Assembly: GCF_024707125.1 (NCBI RefSeq)
Contig: NZ_JANQAH010000009.1
Span: forward strand, 620,001-684,000
Length of the DNA stretch: 64,000 nucleotides
Source: Devosia sp.
GTDB taxonomy: Bacteria > Pseudomonadota > Alphaproteobacteria > Rhizobiales > Devosiaceae
Direction of reading: 5' to 3'
The notes beneath the pieces are model-generated. The model was not told where the DNA came from, did no database searches, and saw nothing but the letters and a program-made list of their open reading frames with translations. A program made the translations under genes and the position numbers. Below, piece after piece: positions 54,008 through 64,000 of the stretch (position 1 is the first letter of the stretch; each line of letters starts with the position of its first letter).

Positions 54008-54137
54008 CCACATTCCGGAACTAACATGTCAACTCCCTGCCCCAAAAATGTGCATTTGCACGGTATGCGGCCCAAATATGTTGACATGACAGCGCAATCG
54101 CCCCTATCAAATGTAGGAATGATGTTCCGGATTGTGG
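54008..54137. promoter_or_regulatory. Divergent tctC / dapA-like regulatory region with an inverted 14-bp repeat
   Basis: GTTCCGGAATGTGG (minus strand, 54021-54008) and GTTCCGGATTGTGG (plus strand, 54124-54137) differ at one base and face apart. A TTGACA occurs on each strand (54027-54032 minus, 54081-54086 plus), so each side has a promoter candidate with one operator copy downstream. The IclR regulator encoded at 56963 is the likely binder. Confidence 0.6.
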
Positions 54138-54236
54138 AATTTCATGAATGCGGCGCTGGAATCGCAGCCCGCATCCTGTAAAAATTTCGGACGAGGATCG
54201 CCATGGTGGCTCCCGTCCAGGCCTTGGAGGAATTCG

Positions 54237-55172
54237 ATGAGCAACCCCATCGCGCTCAAGCTGCGCAACACCCTGACGGGCATCCTGCCGCCCCTCTCCA
54301 TGCCGTTTGATGAAAAGGGCAACCTCGTCAAAGGCGCGCTCAAGGCCCAGGTCGATTTCATGATCGATTCCGGCGTGCGCGGGCTCGTCGTCGGCGGCTC
54401 GACCGGTGAGGGTCACACGCTCTCCTCCACCGAATTCACCGAAGCCATGATCGAGGCTCACGACGCCAATGCCGGCCGCGTGCCCTTCGTCGTCGGTCTC
54501 ATCGTGCAGTCGACCCGCGAAGCCATTGATCGCGTCAAGGCGCTGGGCGACATCAAGATCGACGCCCTGCAGGTCACCCCGGTCCACTACCTCTTCAAGC
54601 CCGGCCGCGAAGCCACGATTGAGCACTTCCGCGCGATCTGGGAAGAGACCCAGGTTCCGATCCTGATCTACAACGTCATTCCCTGGAACTACCTCTCCAT
54701 CGACGACATGCTCGCCATCATGGAAGCCGTGCCCGGCGTTGTCGGCATGAAGCAGTCCTCGGGTGACGTGAAGTCGGTTTCCGACCTCATGCTGCGTTCC
54801 AAGCCCGAAAACATCGTCCTCACCGGCATCGACGCGCTGCTCTATCCCAGCTTCGCCTTGGGCGCCCATGGCGCCATCAGCGCGCTCACCTGCGCCGTGC
54901 CGGGCGTCACCGTAAAGCTCTTCGACGCCGTCCAGGCGGGCGATCACAAGACCGCCAAGGATATCCACTTCCGCCTCAACGCGCTCTGGAATGCCCTGCG
55001 CCACGACAACCTGCCGGCCTGCGTAAAATACATCCAGCACCGCCAGGGCCTGCCGCTCTTCCACCCGCGCGCCCCGATGGAGCGCGTCACCGATGCGCAG
55101 AAGGCTGCCATCGATGCCGTGCTCGGCCCGGTGCTCGAACTGACCAGCGTGCGCGCCAAGTCGGCCGCCTGA
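54237..55172 (+). CDS. DapA/NanA-family class I aldolase or dehydratase
   Basis: A 311-residue TIM-barrel enzyme of the dihydrodipicolinate synthase family. The Schiff-base Lys172 (VGMKQSSGD), Tyr145 (ILIYNV) and the GSTGEG loop (54-59) are intact. In place of the PGRTG segment, whose arginine binds the second carboxylate in true DHDPS, it has IPWNYLS, so it is not expected to make dihydrodipicolinate. It more likely cleaves or dehydrates a 2-keto-(3-deoxy) acid imported by TctCBA. GAGGAA precedes the ATG. First gene of a run followed by dhaK, dhaL and iclR. Confidence 0.85.
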   Translation: MSNPIALKLRNTLTGILPPLSMPFDEKGNLVKGALKAQVDFMIDSGVRGLVVGGSTGEGHTLSSTEFTEAMIEAHDANAGRVPFVVGLIVQSTREAIDRVKALGDIKIDALQVTPVHYLFKPGREATIEHFRAIWEETQVPILIYNVIPWNYLSIDDMLAIMEAVPGVVGMKQSSGDVKSVSDLMLRSKPENIVLTGIDALLYPSFALGAHGAISALTCAVPGVTVKLFDAVQAGDHKTAKDIHFRLNALWNALRHDNLPACVKYIQHRQGLPLFHPRAPMERVTDAQKAAIDAVLGPVLELTSVRAKSAA

Positions 55173-55247
55173 TCGACTGTCTGATCGATCTCGGGCGGGC
55201 CGCCGCAGAAGCGGCCCGCCTTCCACCACGACGCCTGGGAGGACGAC

Positions 55248-56243
55248 ATGAAAAAGCTGATCAACGACCCCGCCAACTATGTCGACGAGATGCTCGACGG
55301 TCTCTGCCTCGCCCATCCGGGCCTTGTCCGCGTCGGCGATGATCGTCGCGCCGTGGCCCGCGCCACCAAGATGCGCCAGGGCAAGGTCGGCGTCGTCTCC
55401 GGCGGTGGCTCGGGCCACCTGCCGCTCTTTACCGGCTATGTCGGAAAAGGCCTGCTCGATGCCTGCGCCATCGGTAATGTCTTTGAAGGCCCCACCATCA
55501 ATTCCTGCCAGGACGCGATTGCGGCCGCCAATGGTGGCGCGGGCGTCCTCTGCCTCTTCGGCAACTATGGCGGGGACAAGATGAACTTCGAGATGGCGAG
55601 CGAATTCGCCGCCATGGACGGGGTCGAAACCCGCACGGTCCTCGGCACCGACGATATCGCCAGCGCCAAGCCCGAAGAGTCCCAAAAGCGCCGCGGCGTG
55701 GCCGGCCTGATCTTTGCCTACAAGGCCGCCGGCGCCCTCGCCGAACAGGGCGGCAGTCTCGACGACGTCGCTGCCATCGCGCAGAAGACCGTCGACCGCA
55801 CCCGCACCATTGGCGTCGCGCTCTCCTCCTGCCAGATCCCCGGCGCCGCCGGCCCCAACTTCACCATTGCCGATGACGAGATCGAATTCGGCATGGGCAT
55901 CCATGGCGAGCCCGGCATCTGGCGCCACAAGATCCGCCCCGCCGACGACCTCGTCGACGAAATGATCTCTCTGATCCTCGCAGAAAAGCCCCAAGGCGCG
56001 ACCCGTGTCGCCGTGCTGGTCAACTCGCTGGGTTCCACGCCCTTCGAGGAACTCTTCATTCTCTATCGCCGCGCCGCCCAGCAGCTCGGCGCCGCCGGCC
56101 TCACCGTGGTCAATCCGCTGATCGGCCCTTATGTGACATCCATGGAAATGGGCGGCGCCTCGATCAGCCTCTGCTTCCTCGACGACGAAATCGAAACCCT
56201 GCTTGCAGCCCCGGCCGAGTGCCCCTTCTGGAAGGTCGGCTGA
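55248..56243 (+). CDS. dhaK: Dihydroxyacetone kinase subunit DhaK
   Basis: A 331-residue DhaK protein with SGGGSGHLPLFTGYVGKGLL (about residues 51-70) and the substrate-binding histidine His219 in EFGMGIHGEPG, which forms a hemiaminal with dihydroxyacetone. It is separate from DhaL and there is no DhaM phosphotransfer gene, so the phosphate donor may be ATP through DhaL. Related pairs act on erythrulose and other short ketoses, so the substrate could be a product of the upstream aldolase. GGGAGGA precedes the ATG. Confidence 0.92.
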   Translation: MKKLINDPANYVDEMLDGLCLAHPGLVRVGDDRRAVARATKMRQGKVGVVSGGGSGHLPLFTGYVGKGLLDACAIGNVFEGPTINSCQDAIAAANGGAGVLCLFGNYGGDKMNFEMASEFAAMDGVETRTVLGTDDIASAKPEESQKRRGVAGLIFAYKAAGALAEQGGSLDDVAAIAQKTVDRTRTIGVALSSCQIPGAAGPNFTIADDEIEFGMGIHGEPGIWRHKIRPADDLVDEMISLILAEKPQGATRVAVLVNSLGSTPFEELFILYRRAAQQLGAAGLTVVNPLIGPYVTSMEMGGASISLCFLDDEIETLLAAPAECPFWKVG

Positions 56244-56246
56244 ACC

Positions 56247-56882
56247 ATGGCCATCACGCTTGAAACCCTGGCCGACGCCATCGCCCGCGCCAATGCCTCC
56301 ATGTCCAGCCTGACCGATGTGCTCAACGCCGCCGACGCCAAATTGGGCGACGGCGATACCGGCACCATGCTGGCCCGCCTCATCTGCACATTCGCTGCCG
56401 TGGACGTAAGAAATGCCGAAAACCTCGGCGCCGGCTTCATGGCCCTCGCCAAGGCCGGTGCAGCCTCTACCGGCTCCAGCCTCGGCACGCTCATCATCAC
56501 CGCCATGATGACGGCCGGCAAAGCCACGACCGGCAAGAGCGAACTGGCTTGGTCGGACCTCTCCGGCATCATCGCCGCCATCCGCTACGCCGCCATGGCC
56601 CGCGGCAAGGCGGAACTCGGCGCCAAAACCATCATCGATGGCCTCGATGCGCTCGCCAGCGGCATCGAGGGCAAGACGGATGCTGCGAGCACTGCCGCTG
56701 CGGCCGAAAAGGCCATGCACGACGTCCTTGCCGAATTCCGCAACCGTCCCTCCGCCATGGGCCGCGCCCGCATGTTTGCCGAAAAGAGCGTGGGTCTCGA
56801 TGATCCCGGCATGCTGGCTCTGGCCGAAATTGTCCGCAGTCTTGCTCAAAACCCTCAGCATGACAGTGCGTCCGTTGCTTGA
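56247..56882 (+). CDS. dhaL: Dihydroxyacetone kinase subunit DhaL
   Basis: A 211-residue helical nucleotide-binding subunit. The Mg-ADP motif DAKLGDGDTGTM (about residues 30-41) keeps all three aspartates, and GASTGSSLGTLI-like AASTGSSLGTLIITAMMTAG follows. GRARMFAEKSVGLDDPG near the end matches DhaL RS..LG..S.G..DPGA with a variation. It starts three bases after dhaK and forms the kinase with it. Confidence 0.9.
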   Translation: MAITLETLADAIARANASMSSLTDVLNAADAKLGDGDTGTMLARLICTFAAVDVRNAENLGAGFMALAKAGAASTGSSLGTLIITAMMTAGKATTGKSELAWSDLSGIIAAIRYAAMARGKAELGAKTIIDGLDALASGIEGKTDAASTAAAAEKAMHDVLAEFRNRPSAMGRARMFAEKSVGLDDPGMLALAEIVRSLAQNPQHDSASVA

Positions 56883-56962
56883 GAGTGCTTCGCAAGTGAA
56901 CTAATAGAACCAGGCTTGACGGTCGCGCGTGACTGTTCAATCTGAGCGTTGAGACCCAGAAC

Positions 56963-57760
56963 ATGACCGATACCGATCAAGCACTGGCGCCAGCCAAACC
57001 GGCCCGCAGCGACGAGAGCCTCAAATCGCTCACCAAGGTGTCGCGGGTGCTCGACTGCTTTAATACTGCGCACCGGGCCCTGACCCTGGCCGAAATCTGC
57101 GCCAAGACCGGCTATCCGCGCTCCACCACCCATCGCCTCCTCGCCGCCATGCGTGAGGTCGGTTTCATCGAGCAGGAGCGTGAGCGCGACGCCTACCGCC
57201 TGGGTCTGCGCCTCTTTGAACTGGGCAATACCGTTCTCGCCAATCTCGAGCTCAATCGCGAAGGCCGGGTCATCGTCGATGCCCTCCATCGCCTGACGAG
57301 CCGCGCCGTGCATCTGGCCGTGTTCGACGGCCATCGCGCCGTCGTCATCCAGCGCACTGAAGCCGAGCCCATGCTCAGCAATACCATGGTCGAAAATTCG
57401 CCGGTCCACTGCACCAGCGTCGGCAAGGCCATCCTCGCGCACCAGCCCGAAGAAATCATCGCTCGGGTGATCGATGCCGGTCTCGAGCGCTTTACCGAAA
57501 CCACCTTCACCGAACCCGACGCCTTCCGCGCCGAACTCGACCTCACCCGTCAGCGCGGCTACGCCATCGACAATGGCGAGCACCAGCCGGGCCTCAGGTG
57601 CATCGGCGCCCCTATCCGCAACCAGTCGGGCGCGGTCTTTGCCGGCATCAGCATCAGTTCCCCCGCCTGGCAATTGCCCATGGCCGAGGTCGACGAACTC
57701 AACAAGGTCGTCATCTACCACGCCAACCTGATTTCCCAGCGTCTGGGCTACGTGCGCTAA
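56963..57760 (+). CDS. IclR-family transcriptional regulator
   Basis: A 265-residue regulator with an N-terminal winged helix (about residues 20-80; TLAEICAKTGYPRSTTHRLL) and an IclR effector domain (about 95-260; VHCTSVGKAILAHQPEEIIA, RGYAIDNGEHQPGLRCIGAP). It closes the dapA-like-dhaK-dhaL run and likely controls the divergent promoters at 54008-54137. Confidence 0.9.
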   Translation: MTDTDQALAPAKPARSDESLKSLTKVSRVLDCFNTAHRALTLAEICAKTGYPRSTTHRLLAAMREVGFIEQERERDAYRLGLRLFELGNTVLANLELNREGRVIVDALHRLTSRAVHLAVFDGHRAVVIQRTEAEPMLSNTMVENSPVHCTSVGKAILAHQPEEIIARVIDAGLERFTETTFTEPDAFRAELDLTRQRGYAIDNGEHQPGLRCIGAPIRNQSGAVFAGISISSPAWQLPMAEVDELNKVVIYHANLISQRLGYVR

Positions 57761-57852
57761 CTGCGTCATCGCCTCCCTCCTCCGGTTGGCGTTTTTTTGG
57801 GCTTTTTGCCCTGTGGTTGCCCGTACTTCCGGGCCGTCTCCACCCACCGCAT

Positions 57853-57920
57853 GTCACCCCGGCGAAGGCCGGGGCCCATCTTGAGATCTCAGGATGGATC
57901 CCGGCCTTCGCCGGGATGAC
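57853..57920. repeat. Inverted repeat, family B, copy 2
   Basis: CACCCCGGCGAAGGCCGGGG and CCCGGCCTTCGCCGGGATGAC arms around CCATCTTGAGATCTCAGGAT, the same centre as at 20868-20935. It lies between convergent genes. Confidence 0.9.
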
Positions 57921-57950
57921 AGTCAGTGGGAAACCGGGCTTCGTTCGTGA

Positions 57951-58631
57951 TCAGACCGGCCCGCCAGTCTTCCCCACCGGCCAGATCTTCTGCAGGTCTT
58001 CACCCGCCAAAATCCGCTGGCGGCAAACCACTTCATTCTTCCCCAGTTCATCAGCCGCATCGGCGATCACACCAACCAGCTCAGAGGGAATGACCACCAC
58101 ACCGGTCACGTCGGCAAAGATCACGTCGCCGGGACGGATGCGCACGCCATCGATATTGAGTTCGGTCTGGTAATAGGTCGCTTCCATGCGGCCCGAGACG
58201 CCCACCGGGCTCATGCCCTTGGCGAACAGCGGATAGTCGAGCTTCCGAACTTCGGCCAGGTCGCGCACCGTGCCATTGACTACGGTCGCTGCCGCGCCCT
58301 TGGTCTTGGCGCCGCTCGACATCAGTTCGCCCGTGCCCGAACCTTCGGCGCAGGAACTGTCGACCATCAAAATGCCGCCCTTGACCACGGCATCGATGGC
58401 GCCGTGATAAACGTCCTGCGGCTGGCCAACACGCGCGCTCTTTTCATAGAGCACGGTCGAGACCGGACCACAGACGACCTGGCCGGGGGCCAGAACGCCA
58501 AACTGGGAAATACCCTTCAGATAGCCATAGGGCCCGCGGCCATCGAGCACGTCGTGGATATCGCCCGAATACCACTGGGAAAGCCGCTTGATCGCTGCCC
58601 AATCGGTATTGTTGTAGTCATAAGCCGCCAT
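57951..58631 (-). CDS. RraA-like protein (class II pyruvate aldolase / HMG-CHA aldolase fold)
   Basis: A 226-residue protein of the RraA family. VVNGTVRDLAEVRKLDYPLF contains the Arg-Asp pair used by HMG/CHA aldolases, and GDVIFADVTGVVVIPSELV is the conserved end strand. Related enzymes cleave 4-hydroxy-4-methyl-2-oxoglutarate or similar acids, while E. coli RraA regulates RNase E. The operon context with an SDR and a GntR regulator favours a metabolic role. Substrate not deducible. Confidence 0.85.
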   Translation of the reverse strand: MAAYDYNNTDWAAIKRLSQWYSGDIHDVLDGRGPYGYLKGISQFGVLAPGQVVCGPVSTVLYEKSARVGQPQDVYHGAIDAVVKGGILMVDSSCAEGSGTGELMSSGAKTKGAAATVVNGTVRDLAEVRKLDYPLFAKGMSPVGVSGRMEATYYQTELNIDGVRIRPGDVIFADVTGVVVIPSELVGVIADAADELGKNEVVCRQRILAGEDLQKIWPVGKTGGPV

Positions 58632-58635
58632 TGTC

Positions 58636-59361
58636 TCAGCGTCCCTTTCTTGCGGCGTCGATCGCCTGTTCGAGATAGGTGGTGGAATTGTCGATATGCT
58701 CGCGCATCAGCGCGCGGCTCTGTTCAACATCGCCACTACGGATGGATTTGAAGATGGCCTGGTGCTCGGCGACGCCTTCGGCCTGCGTCTTGCTCGGCAC
58801 GCGGCTCGTCAGTCGGATCACGTCGGTGATCAGCCCATAGAGATTGGCATAGACGCTGGACATGATTTCATTGCCCAGCGACTGCACCAGCGCGAGGTGA
58901 AATTTCGCGTCGGCCTCGGCATAGTGGGCAAAATCCTTGGCATCTGCGAGATCAGCCAGCGCCGCCTCCACCGCCTCGGAAACCTTGCCCTCACCCCCGG
59001 CGAGCCGCCCGACCACCTCCAGCTCGAACATGCGGCGCACATCCATGAGCTGCACGAGATAGGCCGGGTCCTCGGCAAAGAGCGCCTTAACCGTTGTTGC
59101 GAGCGAACCCAGAAACTGGTCCACGTCATCGCGCACGACTTCGGCGCGCTCGCCATGGCGGCGACGGACCAGACCCTTGGTTTCAAGGATCTGCAGCCCC
59201 TCGCGCACCGAGCGCGTCGAAATCGAAAAGCGGCGCGCCAGCTCGGCTTCCGAAGGCAGGCGGGCGCCCACCTTCAATTCGCCCGAGAGGATTTCCGCCT
59301 CAATGGCGGCAACCACCGAAGTGTGGAGCTTTTCCCGGTCTGACGCGCCTGAGATCACCAT
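58636..59361 (-). CDS. GntR-family (FadR/FCD) transcriptional regulator
   Basis: A 241-residue regulator. Winged helix about residues 10-80 (RLPSEAELARRFSISTRSVR, LETKGLVRRRHGERAEV) and FCD domain about 95-230 (MDVRRMFELEVVGRLA, DAKFHLALVQSLGN, EHQAIFKSIRSGD) with the usual metal-ligand histidines and aspartate. It overlaps the SDR gene start region by seven bases and is followed by the RraA-like gene four bases later. Two palindromes at 60186-60212 are candidate sites. Confidence 0.9.
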   Translation of the reverse strand: MVISGASDREKLHTSVVAAIEAEILSGELKVGARLPSEAELARRFSISTRSVREGLQILETKGLVRRRHGERAEVVRDDVDQFLGSLATTVKALFAEDPAYLVQLMDVRRMFELEVVGRLAGGEGKVSEAVEAALADLADAKDFAHYAEADAKFHLALVQSLGNEIMSSVYANLYGLITDVIRLTSRVPSKTQAEGVAEHQAIFKSIRSGDVEQSRALMREHIDNSTTYLEQAIDAARKGR

Positions 59362-60173
59362 GCGGTAAACCCGCCATCGACCACGACATTGGAGCCGGTC
59401 ATATAGGTCGAGGCATCGGAGGCGAGGAACTGGATGACCCCGTTATATTCGCCCTTCTCGGCCTGGCGGCGCATCGGCACGCGCTCGAGAAAGTTGTCGA
59501 CGAATTCCTTGTCAAAGCTGCCGGTCTTGACCCCACCGAAGGAGATCAGGTTGCAGCGGACATTCTTCTCCGCCCAATAGGTCGCCACATAGCGCGTCAG
59601 ATTGACGAGGCCGGATTTTGACGCGGCATAGGACACCGCCTTGATAAAGGGCACGCCATCGCGCTTTTCGCGATAGGCATAGAGCGCCTGGTTGGGCGAG
59701 ACGATCCCATAGATCGAGCCGACATTGATGATGCTGCCGCGGCCCTTCTCGGCCATTTTCGCGCCGATCACCTGGCTGCACAGCATCACGCCGGTCAGGT
59801 TCACGTCGATAATGTCGTCCCAGAATTTCTGCGGATAGACTTCGAAGGGCGCATTCTGCTCGGCGCCGCCATCGGGTTTTGAGTCGATGCCGGCATTGTT
59901 GACCAGAACTTCCGGCACGCCCCAATCGGCAATCACCTTGTCGGTCGCCGCCTCGATCGCCGCCTTGTCGGTGACGCTGGCCTCATAGATGCGGACATTC
60001 TCGCCAAGGCCCGGAAACAGCTCGTCGAACTTTTCCTGGGTGATCGAACGGCGGCTATATACGGCCACCTTGGCACCGGCCTTGGCCAGCGAAGTGGTAA
60101 ATTCGCGACCAAGCTGCCCCAAACCACCGGTCAGGACCACCACTTTGCCAGCGACGCTGAAAAGGTCAGACAT
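59355..60173 (-). CDS. SDR-family oxidoreductase
   Basis: A 272-residue NAD(P)-dependent short-chain dehydrogenase. The cofactor motif is VVLTGGLGQLGREFTTSLAK (TGxxxxxG, a variant of TGxxxGxG), with NNAG at about residue 91, catalytic Ser in INVGSIYG and the YxxxK motif in VSYAASKSGLVN. The end YMTGSNVVVDGGFTAW is classical. Comparable SDRs oxidise sugar acids such as gluconate. First gene of the operon SDR-GntR-RraA. Confidence 0.9.
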   Translation of the reverse strand: MSDLFSVAGKVVVLTGGLGQLGREFTTSLAKAGAKVAVYSRRSITQEKFDELFPGLGENVRIYEASVTDKAAIEAATDKVIADWGVPEVLVNNAGIDSKPDGGAEQNAPFEVYPQKFWDDIIDVNLTGVMLCSQVIGAKMAEKGRGSIINVGSIYGIVSPNQALYAYREKRDGVPFIKAVSYAASKSGLVNLTRYVATYWAEKNVRCNLISFGGVKTGSFDKEFVDNFLERVPMRRQAEKGEYNGVIQFLASDASTYMTGSNVVVDGGFTAW

Positions 60174-60185
60174 CTATCGCTCCAA

Positions 60186-60212
60186 CTTATGTCATAAGTC
60201 ATATGTCATAAG
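60186..60212 (-). promoter_or_regulatory. Tandem GntR operator candidates at the SDR operon start
   Basis: CTTATG-T-CATAAG (60186-60198) is a perfect palindrome around one base; CATATG-T-CATAAG (60200-60212) repeats it with one mismatch, 14 bases on. Both lie just upstream of the SDR start codon, as expected for autoregulation by the FCD-GntR protein. Confidence 0.6.
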
Positions 60213-60262
60213 GTTAAGGCGGGAGATTGGCAAGGTAGATTCTTTTGGGCACCAAACGCGGC

Positions 60263-60333
60263 GTCATTCCCGCGAAAGCGAGAATCCCGCCTCCGTGCCC
60301 CAAAACAAAAATCCCCGCTTTCGCGGGGATGAC
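60263..60333. repeat. REP-like inverted repeat, family A, copy 8
   Basis: Left arm with one change (CGCGAAAGCGAGAATC), a longer centre (GCCTCCGTGCCCCAAAACAA) and an intact right arm CCCCGCTTTCGCGGGGATGAC. Confidence 0.88.
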
Positions 60334-60364
60334 GTCGTGCAGTGGAGAATAGGGTGGCGCAGCC

Positions 60365-63055
<2,691 letters not shown>

Positions 63056-63118
63056 TTTGCAACTGGGTGCTGGCGCTCTTGGTCGGCACCCAGCCGCTTC
63101 CTCCCATCCATTCACGGT

Positions 63119-63181
63119 GTCATTCCCGCGAAAGCGGGAATCTCTTTTCCGACCGGAGATCCCCGCTTTCGTGGGGATGAC
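63119..63181. repeat. REP-like inverted repeat, family A, copy 9
   Basis: Arms GTCATTCCCGCGAAAGCGGG and CCCCGCTTTCGTGGGGATGAC, the right arm with one change. It lies between frmA and fghA. Confidence 0.88.
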
Positions 63182-63235
63182 GCCGCGGGTAAGGGCGGCC
63201 CCATTGCAGCCCTCCCTCCCAGAGGACCCCAAACA

Positions 63236-64000
63236 ATGAACCTCATCGAACAACACGCCTCTTTCGGCGGCACGCAGAGCGTTTTCCGGCACACGTCCAA
63301 AACCCTTAACTGCGACATGAACTTCGGGATTTTCATCCCCGAGCACGCAGAGGGCGAGCGCCTCCCGGTCATCTACTGGCTCTCGGGCCTCACCTGCACC
63401 GAGCAGAATTTCATCACCAAATCAGGCGCCCAGGCCTATGCCGCCGAACACGGCGTCATCGTCGTCGCCCCCGACACCTCGCCCCGCGGCGATGACGTTG
63501 CCGACGATCCGGCCTACGACCTTGGCAAGGGCGCCGGTTTCTATCTCAACGCCACGCAAGCCCCTTGGGCAGCACACTTCCGCATGTACGACTACATCGT
63601 GGAAGAACTCCCAGCCCTCATTGAAGCCAATTTCCCGGTGAGTGACCGCCGCTCGATCATGGGCCACTCCATGGGCGGCCACGGCGCTCTCACCATCGCC
63701 CTCAAGAACCCCGGCCGCTACCGCGCCGTCTCGGCTTTTGCCCCCATCGTCGCGCCAAGCCAGGTCCCATGGGGCGAAAAGGCCTTCTCCGCCTATCTCG
63801 GCCCCGACCGCGACACCTGGAAACAGTACGACGCGACCGCACTTCTCGCCTCGGCCACTGAACGCCTGCCCATCCTCATCGACCAGGGCGACGCCGACGA
63901 TTTCCTGCTCACCCAGCTCAAACCGGAAATCTTCACCGCCGAAGCCAAGCGCCTCGATCACCCGGTCACCCTCAACCTGCGCCCAGGCTACGATCACTCC
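63236..64000 (+). CDS. fghA: S-formylglutathione hydrolase, cut by window edge
   Basis: The visible 255 residues (the family has about 278) are an alpha/beta-hydrolase of the esterase D type that releases formate and glutathione. Conserved points: YWLSGLTCTEQNFITKSGAQ, catalytic Ser in RSIMGHSMGGHGALTIA, Asp in LIDQGDADDFL and His in GYDHS at the very end. All three triad residues are therefore inside the window. It starts 180 bases after frmA with a REP between, so co-transcription is likely but not certain. Only the C-terminal about 23 residues are missing. Confidence 0.95.
   Translation, partial: MNLIEQHASFGGTQSVFRHTSKTLNCDMNFGIFIPEHAEGERLPVIYWLSGLTCTEQNFITKSGAQAYAAEHGVIVVAPDTSPRGDDVADDPAYDLGKGAGFYLNATQAPWAAHFRMYDYIVEELPALIEANFPVSDRRSIMGHSMGGHGALTIALKNPGRYRAVSAFAPIVAPSQVPWGEKAFSAYLGPDRDTWKQYDATALLASATERLPILIDQGDADDFLLTQLKPEIFTAEAKRLDHPVTLNLRPGYDHS

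Overview
The window looks like chromosomal DNA of an alphaproteobacterium of the order Hyphomicrobiales, most likely Devosia or a close relative. The evidence is the high GC content, the hmuPSTUV order of the heme locus, many ABC sugar importers each with its own regulator, phnM-phnN with a DUF1045 gene, and many copies of an inverted repeat built on GTCATTCCCGCGAAAGCGGG. The genus is an inference from gene content; no 16S gene is present. I saw no rRNA, tRNA, CRISPR array, transposase or phage gene.

Layout. 1-2.7 kb: the end of a RutR-type regulator, a DHFR-family reductase, a DUF4260 membrane protein and an HtrA-like PDZ protein whose catalytic triad appears to be lost. 2.7-9.1 kb: heme uptake, with hmuPSTUV divergent from a TonB-dependent receptor. 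9.2-15.7 kb: a YtfQRT-YjfF type pentose/galactofuranose importer, a GntR regulator and an aldose 1-dehydrogenase. 15.8-20.1 kb: a VOC protein, glycerate 2-kinase, and the phosphonate trio DUF1045-phnM-phnN without the C-P lyase core. 20.1-22.3 kb: small hypothetical genes and an AT-richer stretch with hairpins and a perfect 13-bp inverted repeat. 22.4-28.3 kb: a LolD/FtsX-type exporter and Tex.

28.4-36.8 kb: an amino-sugar (probably MurNAc/peptidoglycan) salvage locus with an ABC importer, NanE, a BadF-type kinase, an RpiR/MurR regulator and divergent MurQ. Matching 15-bp palindromes lie upstream of both transcription units. 37-45.7 kb: a mannoside locus with a LacI regulator, an ABC importer and a GH38 alpha-mannosidase broken by a frameshift at a four-base homopolymer. 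45.9-50.6 kb: an osmoregulated periplasmic glucan operon opgG-small ORF-opgH-opgC. 50.8-57.8 kb: a tripartite tricarboxylate transporter (tctCBA) divergent from a DapA-family aldolase, dhaK, dhaL and an IclR regulator; a 14-bp element repeated in inverted orientation links the two sides. 58-60.2 kb: SDR-GntR-RraA operon with two operator-like palindromes at its start. 60.4-64 kb: gabD, and frmA plus the start of fghA for formaldehyde detoxification.

Together this is a scavenger's region: carbohydrate, amino-sugar, heme and organic-acid uptake units, each with a local regulator, separated by REP-like inverted repeats. The candidate for something not well described is the tct-DapA-DhaKL-IclR unit at 50.8-57.8 kb. 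The main structural oddities are the pseudo-protease at 1.75 kb, the mannosidase frameshift, the small ORF inside the opg operon and the hairpin-rich gap at 21.3-21.8 kb.
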